Assembly (NCBI RefSeq): GCF_963924675.1
Contig: NC_089236.1
Location: 30,837,319 to 30,901,318 of the forward strand
Direction: 5' to 3'
DNA: 64,000 nt
DNA from: Phocoena phocoena
Lineage: Eukaryota; Chordata; Mammalia; Artiodactyla; Phocoenidae
Positions 58,181 through 64,000 of the stretch are shown here, piece after piece. How positions within the stretch are numbered: position 1 is the first letter of the stretch; every line of letters begins with the position of its first letter. Below the pieces are notes generated by a model. It searched no databases and had not been told where the DNA came from. It worked only from the letters and a program-made list of their open reading frames with translations. The position numbers and the translations under genes were made by a program.

Positions 58181-59559
58181 ATGCTAAATTTTAAATTAGA
58201 TTTGGAATAACACTGGGTACATTTTGGAAACAAAGGTTAGTTTCCCCTCTTGCACCATGTCTTTCCACATATTTTCTAAGACTTATTATCTGATAACTTA
58301 ATTTAATTCTTCATATCTATCAAGAAACTTGCTGCCACTATACACAATTCACTGTATGTTAGAATTAACATGTCTCTTTTGTGGAGTATCAAGACATTCT
58401 TATTTGAAAAAGACATACCGTTAAACATTTTATTTATTACTTTTGGCAGTCAGATCTTTAGCCAACTGCCTGTGCTGCCTTTTGTTTCATTTTTAGTCTG
58501 ACAGAAAGGACAATGGGTGTCCTGGGCAAGCTCCCACATTTCGGGATTCTGTTCTACACACAGCTTTTCTGCTGCCATTTTGAAGCAAGAAAGGGACCTA
58601 TGACAATAGTTATGACAGCAGATTTGAGTTTTTTATATGGTGCCAGCCCTTTCCTTTTTGTAGGGGTAAATAATATCTAAAGTTGATGCTAAAAAATGCA
58701 AAGAGTACCATGCCAATAATTCCTTCTGCTCTTTTGTAAAGACAGCTTTATAGAATTAGAGTGAAAATTCTAAACACATTTTATTTAGAAAGCAATATAT
58801 GCATATATAGAAAATTCAGTGAAAATTTAATATCAAATCAGGTAGAGAATATAGTTAACAAAATAATCAACTATAACTTCATTCTCAGTGTATCCTTTCC
58901 TTACTGGTAGCAGTGGAATTAATTTTCCATTTCTATCAATTCAGTAATAATTTATGAGGCATTCTATGTAAAAGTCACTGTGCTGACAGCTGTGAGTATT
59001 AAGAATCTGACTGTGACACAGCCTCCTTTCAAGGGAGGACCGAGTTTACATTCTAAAATAGAACTTTGGTATCCATCACTATACGACAGGATGTGCAATG
59101 CATGTAATAATAGTGCATGTATCACAGGAGCACCTTGGAAAAAGAACTAAGAGGAATTTATATTTTTTTTTAATTTGTTTTTGAAAGATGGATAAAATTT
59201 GACTGGTAAAAGGATATATAGCTGATAAAAGTGACAAGTGACATTAAGATATAGGAGTGAGATGGTTAGTTGACTATTTGGGTAGTTGAGAAAAATGTGA
59301 CTGAGAAGAATGGATAAAAGATAAAATGAAAAAGTAAGTTTGTACCCCTGTAGACTAATTTGAATGTCAGGCTAATGCATTTTTTACTTAAAATTAAGAG
59401 ATATTAAAAGTTTTAAAGCAGGTGACCTAATTAGTGCTATATTAAAACGAAACCAAAACAAAACAAAAACAGTAATACCTAGCTTGACAGTCTAGCATTC
59501 TGATGAGGAAGGTGCACTCTGGGGTCATTTTGCTTCTGTTAATATATATTCACTCCTCT

Positions 59560-59720
59560 TCCTGGTAGCTGTGTAGTCTGGGACATTTGCTATTCTTTTT
59601 CCTTTCTTTTTCTCTGTTTTGTAAAATCAAGGGAATATTAATTATATACCGAGCTCATGCGAGTGTTGTGAGAATTAAATTTGAAAATACAGACAAAGAA
59701 TGAATACAGGATGATCCACA
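59560..59720 (+). mobile_element. MIR SINE fragment
   Basis: Sense MIR order: TAGCTGTGTAGTCTGGGACA, TCTCTGTTTTGTAAAATCAA, GGGAATATTAATTATATACC, GTGTTGTGAGAATTAAATTT. Confidence 0.75.
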
Positions 59721-60309
59721 GATTAAATATTCCTAAAAAGTTGCTGCAATTAGTACTTTTTATGTCATGTTTTCCTAGGGTCTCCCTATATATTTAGATA
59801 GTATGAGTGGGAGATATTTAAGAAAGAGATGCGGCATGAGAGGTAACTGAAAAAGTCTAAATTTCCTGAAAAGGAAGTCATAGGTAAGCAAGGTCATGGT
59901 TGTGGTAACTTAGATTGCCCAGAATGATCACCAGTTGAAAAAGTGTCCAGCAGTCAAGGCTGAGTCCAATGAGGTTTTTGATGCCTCTTAGAAAGAATAG
60001 AAGAATAGTAGGTAGCGTGTGTTTTGAGTGGAAGACAGAGAATTAATTTTGACTATCAGTGACAAATTTACATTTTTCACATTACACTACAGCTACTGGC
60101 TTCAAAATTTTCATACAAAAAATATTTTATATAATTTCTTCTAGAAAAGTTCCTAATTTGAACTTAATCTATCTTTCTTCATGTAGCACTGCCATTATTT
60201 TATTTTGGAAGTAATAATAAATTAGTATGAAGTGTTAGGATTGTGAGGAATAAAATGAAAACAAAAATAGACACTTTTTAAACTAGATGATATGAATTAA
60301 AAGCAGCAA

Positions 60310-60600
60310 TTAATATGAAAACAAAAGGAAATAAATAAGTCCCAAGGTTCTAGTGTACAGCATGATGACTCTAGTTAATACTGGATTGTATATTTGAAAG
60401 TTGCTAGGAGAGAAGATCTTAAAAGCTCTCATCACAAGAAAAATATTTGTAACTATGTGAGGTGATGGATGTTAACTAAACTTATTCTAGTAATAATTTC
60501 ACAACATATATATATATATATAAAACCACTATGTTGTACAACTAAAACTAGTACAATATGATAGGTCAATTATATCTTAATTTTAAAAAGGAAAGAACAG
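60310..60600 (+). mobile_element. Old L1M 3'UTR remnant, plus strand
   Basis: Contains GTACAGCATGATGACTCTAG, TATGTGAGGTGATGGATG and CACTATGTTGTACAACTAAA in the order of an L1M 3'UTR, ending in an A-rich tail near 60600. No coding part is present. A TA run lies at about 60505-60522. Confidence 0.75.
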
Positions 60601-62687
60601 AAAGTAAATTTAAAATGGCAATAAAATTAAATAATATTTATTTTGGACATTTGTGCAAGGCTTTGAAATTTTTAATATAAAGTAAAATATTTTATTGAAT
60701 ATGATCCTTCCAGAATACTAAGAGATAAGCCATGTACATGGTAGAATTTGAGCGGATCCAGTAAATCATATCCTTTGTCTTTGCCAACATTTGGAATAAA
60801 ATGAGAGATGGATATAGAAATCAGACAAATTCATTCATTCATTCAACAAATATTTCCCTAACTCCTATTCATACTTGACACTTTTAAAGAAACTGGAGAT
60901 AAAGCAGTGAATGAATAAATAATACCTGCATTCATAGAACCCCAAACAAGGACTGAAGGGAAATGTGGGAGAAACACAAATGCACTACTCAAAGTCTGCT
61001 TCAAGCCAGCACAGGCTGCACACTGCCCAGCTAGGAGAAATCTCGCAAGATGCCAGTCCCAAGTATTGGCTGATTCAGGCCTGCATGTGCTTCTGCTTTG
61101 GAACCAAGTTGGCACTCTGTGGAGCAGACAGCAGCCATGCCTGAGCAAAGGCCTAGCCATTTCTGTCTGATGTGTAACTCCCTTAGTGGACTTGCTTGGG
61201 ATTTGCAGAAATGATCTCAGGTCTGTGTCATAGTAAATGTGTCCCACCTGATCAACCTTGCAACCTCATTTTTTTCAAAAGTATTATCCCCACCCCAAAT
61301 TTGTTGTACTGCTAATTCAGTGATAATATCTTTTCCTGAAGCGTTGTCACAGATATTGGTAAAAAGATGAACATAAAATAATTTTGTGTTATAAAGAAGA
61401 AATCCTATTGGTGAATGTAGATTTAGGCCTGGGACTAAAGGGGCTTGCTCACTCTTTACTTGTGAAGCACACAACCTTACCTACACAGTCTCATACTGAA
61501 GTGTGGAGCATACATGTCAACAGGAGTAAGACTGATAAAATAAACATAACCCTACAATTATCACCCAGATAGGTCACTTCCTCCATAGAGATGAGTGAGT
61601 GAGGGGTGGGGAGAGATGAGCCTTGCTACTCCGGATGAAATCTATCCACAGGGAAGCATGATGTCAGGGGAGAGGAGATGCTTATCTACAGACCCATCAG
61701 TATTATCTTTCTCATTTCAACAATAACAAAAATAAAGTTTGGAAATATTGTCATTTGCCAAAGATATAATCTTATACAATAAGAAGTAAATTTTGGAGTC
61801 TGGACTCAAGACTTTTTAAATCCAAGTAAATCCCTTTGAACTTCTTCTAAGTATTTGAACTTCTTCCATGCATTTATTACATAGGGGGTATAGAGAAGTA
61901 AGTTAACACCTTTGCCCGTAAGATATGTCAATCAAGTTGGGGAGTCAGAAATTTTGGATTATTCCAATATAGTATTATCTCTATGATGTTTGATTGAGGA
62001 TAGCAAGAAGACACTGAGACAAGCATCCTTGTCAACAATGGGTTGATGAAAAATTATGACTACCTTCCGAGATAAAGTCATAGCTGAGTTGAATCCTGAA
62101 GGGTAGTAAGAAGTAGCCAGATTGTGGGGCAAGAGATGAAAAATGGAAGGAAATGCTGGGCAAAGGAATTAAGGCCTGGAGATAGGAGAGAGCACAGAAC
62201 ATTGATGGATGACAAGTGGCTCCAAATGACTAGAGCATGTAGCACAAAGGAGAGAGTGATAAAATATGGGACTGTAGATGCATAGAATAGTACTTATTCA
62301 GTCAGTAAAGAACCCACCTTATGCCAGACACAGTATCGTGTGATGAGAATCTGACAGCAATGAATACAGTCAATGGTGTCTTGGTCCTCAAATGACATTG
62401 TGTGAATGTGTTCAGATAAGAGAAGGATCCTCTGTCCTGGGGGCAAAGGAGGTAGCACCTTCCTTGCACTTAGGTGGGTCTGTCAATGTCTTCCTAATGA
62501 AAGTGAACTCTAACCTGTGAAATGAATTATGAGCAGGGTTTTATCAGAATAAATGTAGAGGAAGACAATTCCAAAGACAGGAAAAGGGATGTGCAAAAAC
62601 AAAAAGGGAAAAAGCAGGGTGCAATTTATGACCTGGAGAACACTGGAGAATAAAATGTGAAGAAAAGTCATATATTTGGTTGAACAA
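60601..62687. other. Single-copy sequence
   Basis: No gene recognised; the 129-codon frame at 60858-61247 (minus) has no motif I can name. 60825-60950 (CATTCATTCATTCAACAAAT, AGTGAATGAATAAATAATAC) and 62285-62400 resemble ancient mammalian repeats, and 61735-61830 may be a MIR scrap. Confidence 0.4.
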
Positions 62688-63269
62688 TATTTGCCTTATG
62701 TACTGAGATCCTCCTATGTTGGGTGCATAAATATTTACAATTGTTATATCTTCTTCTTGGATTGATCCCTTGATCATTATGTAGTGTCCTTCTTTGTCTC
62801 TTATAGCACTCTTTATCTTAAATCTGTTTTGTCTGATATGAGTATTGCTACTGCAGCTTTTTTTTTGATTTCCATTTGTATGGAATGCATTTTTCCATCC
62901 CCTCAATTTCACTCTGTATGTGTCCCTAGGTCAGAAGTGGGTCGCTTGTAGACAGCATATATATGGGTCTTGTTTTTGTATCTATTCAGCCAACTTATGG
63001 GTTACCAGGGGTGAAGGGAGAAGGGGACTGATAGGGAGTTTGGGATTGACAAGTACACACTGCTATATTTAAAATGGATAACCAACAAGGACTTACTGTA
63101 CAGCATAGGGAACTCTGCTCAATATTATGTGACAATCTAAATTGGAGAAGAATTTGAAAAAGAATAGATACACGTGTATGTATAACTGAATCATTTTGCT
63201 GTACACCAGAAACTAACACAACATTGTTAATCAAATATACCCCAATATAAAATTAAAAGTTTAAAAAAA
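62688..63269 (+). mobile_element. L1 with inverted 5' part and large internal deletion
   Basis: 62688-62998 is minus-strand L1 ORF2 near its start (endonuclease: KEGHYIMIKGSIQEEDITIV and NIYAPNIGGSQYIRQI, plus upstream bases). At about 62999 the sequence switches to a plus-strand L1 3'UTR (TTACCAGGGGTGAAGGGAG to CTGTACACCAGAAACTAACA) with an A-rich tail. The orientation pattern fits twin priming, but about 3.5 kb of ORF2 is absent between the two parts. Two independent insertions remain possible. Confidence 0.75.
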
Positions 63270-64000
63270 TCTATGGCATATTTAAAGCTTCAAAAAAAAG
63301 ATAAATAATATTCTAAGAAAAAACATATGTCGTCTACTAAAATCACTTTAGTGTCAGTTATATATCCGTCACTTATAAAATCTGTGTTTATTTGAGAATT
63401 TTTCTTTCTATATTATATTTTTCTGTCTATATTGGCCAAAAGAACACAAGGCCCAATCACATGACTATGCAGATAGTTGTTGGGAGGCCACAAAATCACC
63501 CCAGTTTTCACAATGAACATATAAACTCAGATTTCATGACTGTACTTTCATGCCACTGACTGCAGGCGTTTTTTTTTTTTTTTTAATTGTCAAACTGCAA
63601 ATGCCTCCAGGATTCTAACATTTTAACTTTACTGATATTTATAGCATAGTAGAATAAACTATCCATATTTAATGGAGATAGAGAGAGTAGAATACATAAA
63701 ACTTGACATGGAGCCCTTGTTCTAATTTGTCAGAAGTGATTAAGTTTAATTTTTCTTCAGAAAACAGGACAAGTAATAGAGCTATAAACATGAGGTACTG
63801 CAAACCACATTATAAGCAAGAGAACCTCAAAACTAACCTCTGAGAGATAGGCTTTTTCAGGTGTTTCCAGTATGCTTTTTTACAGATCTATATGGAACAC
63901 TTGTTTCAACGTTTAAGCTAAATCTGATGTGATTTTCTTGATATTTCAGAATCTAATTAGGAGTTTCACGCAAACAATTTTTATGTATCTAAGTATTTTT
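63270..64000. other. Single-copy sequence to the window end
   Basis: AT-rich, with a poly-T run at about 63569-63584. No gene or repeat recognised. Confidence 0.5.

Larger units (their letters stand above)
57359..60309. other. Single-copy sequence with two MIRs
   Basis: No genes seen. MIR fragments at 57955 and 59560 are listed separately. 58935-59055 resembles the ancient repeat scraps noted at 43890. Confidence 0.45.

Noticed and set aside
60858..61247. 129-codon minus-strand frame
   Set aside because: No recognisable motif, overlaps an ancient repeat scrap at one end, and no splice or poly-A context was seen. Left as non-coding.

Overview
This is nuclear DNA from a mammal, almost certainly a cetacean. 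The strongest clue is a set of tRNA-derived SINEs of the CHR family (positions 1122, 24303, 30902, 37996, 41517 and 43532, plus an older short form at 6767). They start with the GGGCTTCCCTGGTGGCGCAG head, contain a tRNA-like B box (GGTTCGTGCCC) and have the body typical of whale and dolphin CHR SINEs. L1 LINEs with 3' ends of the cetartiodactyl type, MIR fragments and AT-rich single-copy DNA fit this. I see no host protein-coding gene, tRNA, rRNA or CRISPR array. The open reading frames of any length are LINE-1 ORFs, chance frames on the opposite strand of L1s or SINEs, or low-complexity translations.

Layout: 1-3745 is the 5' half of an old L1M on the minus strand, carrying a SINE. 4016-5165 and 8819-9365 look like two halves of a second old minus-strand L1M, separated by 3.65 kb. 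That interposed block holds a MIR, a hAT transposon split by a solo LTR that is itself split by a SINE, and a twin-primed L1. A second twin-primed L1 lies at 10057-11386. A long decayed minus-strand L1 occupies 12005-17137. After about 3 kb of mostly single-copy DNA (with a MER5-like hAT element and a 98-bp L1 tail), a 5'-truncated plus-strand L1 fills 20280-24095.

The interval 24111-32172 is mostly single-copy and AT-rich. A full-length plus-strand L1 (32183-39603) has a 2-kb 5'UTR, broken ORF1 and ORF2, an internal SINE and a perfect 34-bp palindrome. 39614-49631 is again mostly single-copy, with two SINEs and, at about 46640-47475, a fossil of a CR1/L3-class LINE. A full-length minus-strand L1 (49647-57343) keeps an intact 297-codon ORF1. 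Its 5'UTR carries two long GAAA/GGAA tracts, each paired with a copy of the same roughly 200-bp segment. The rest (57359-64000) is old single-copy sequence with MIR and L1M remnants and a third, internally deleted inverted L1.

The window is therefore a repeat-dense intergenic or intronic region whose elements record successive insertions: CR1/L3 and MIR first, then hAT and LTR elements, L1M, younger L1s, and last the CHR SINEs. Nothing here forms a working multi-gene system. The points of most interest are the structures left by retrotransposition, the L1 with an intact ORF1 and duplicated 5'UTR, the CR1/L3 fossil, and one unexplained protein-like frame at 47808-48062.
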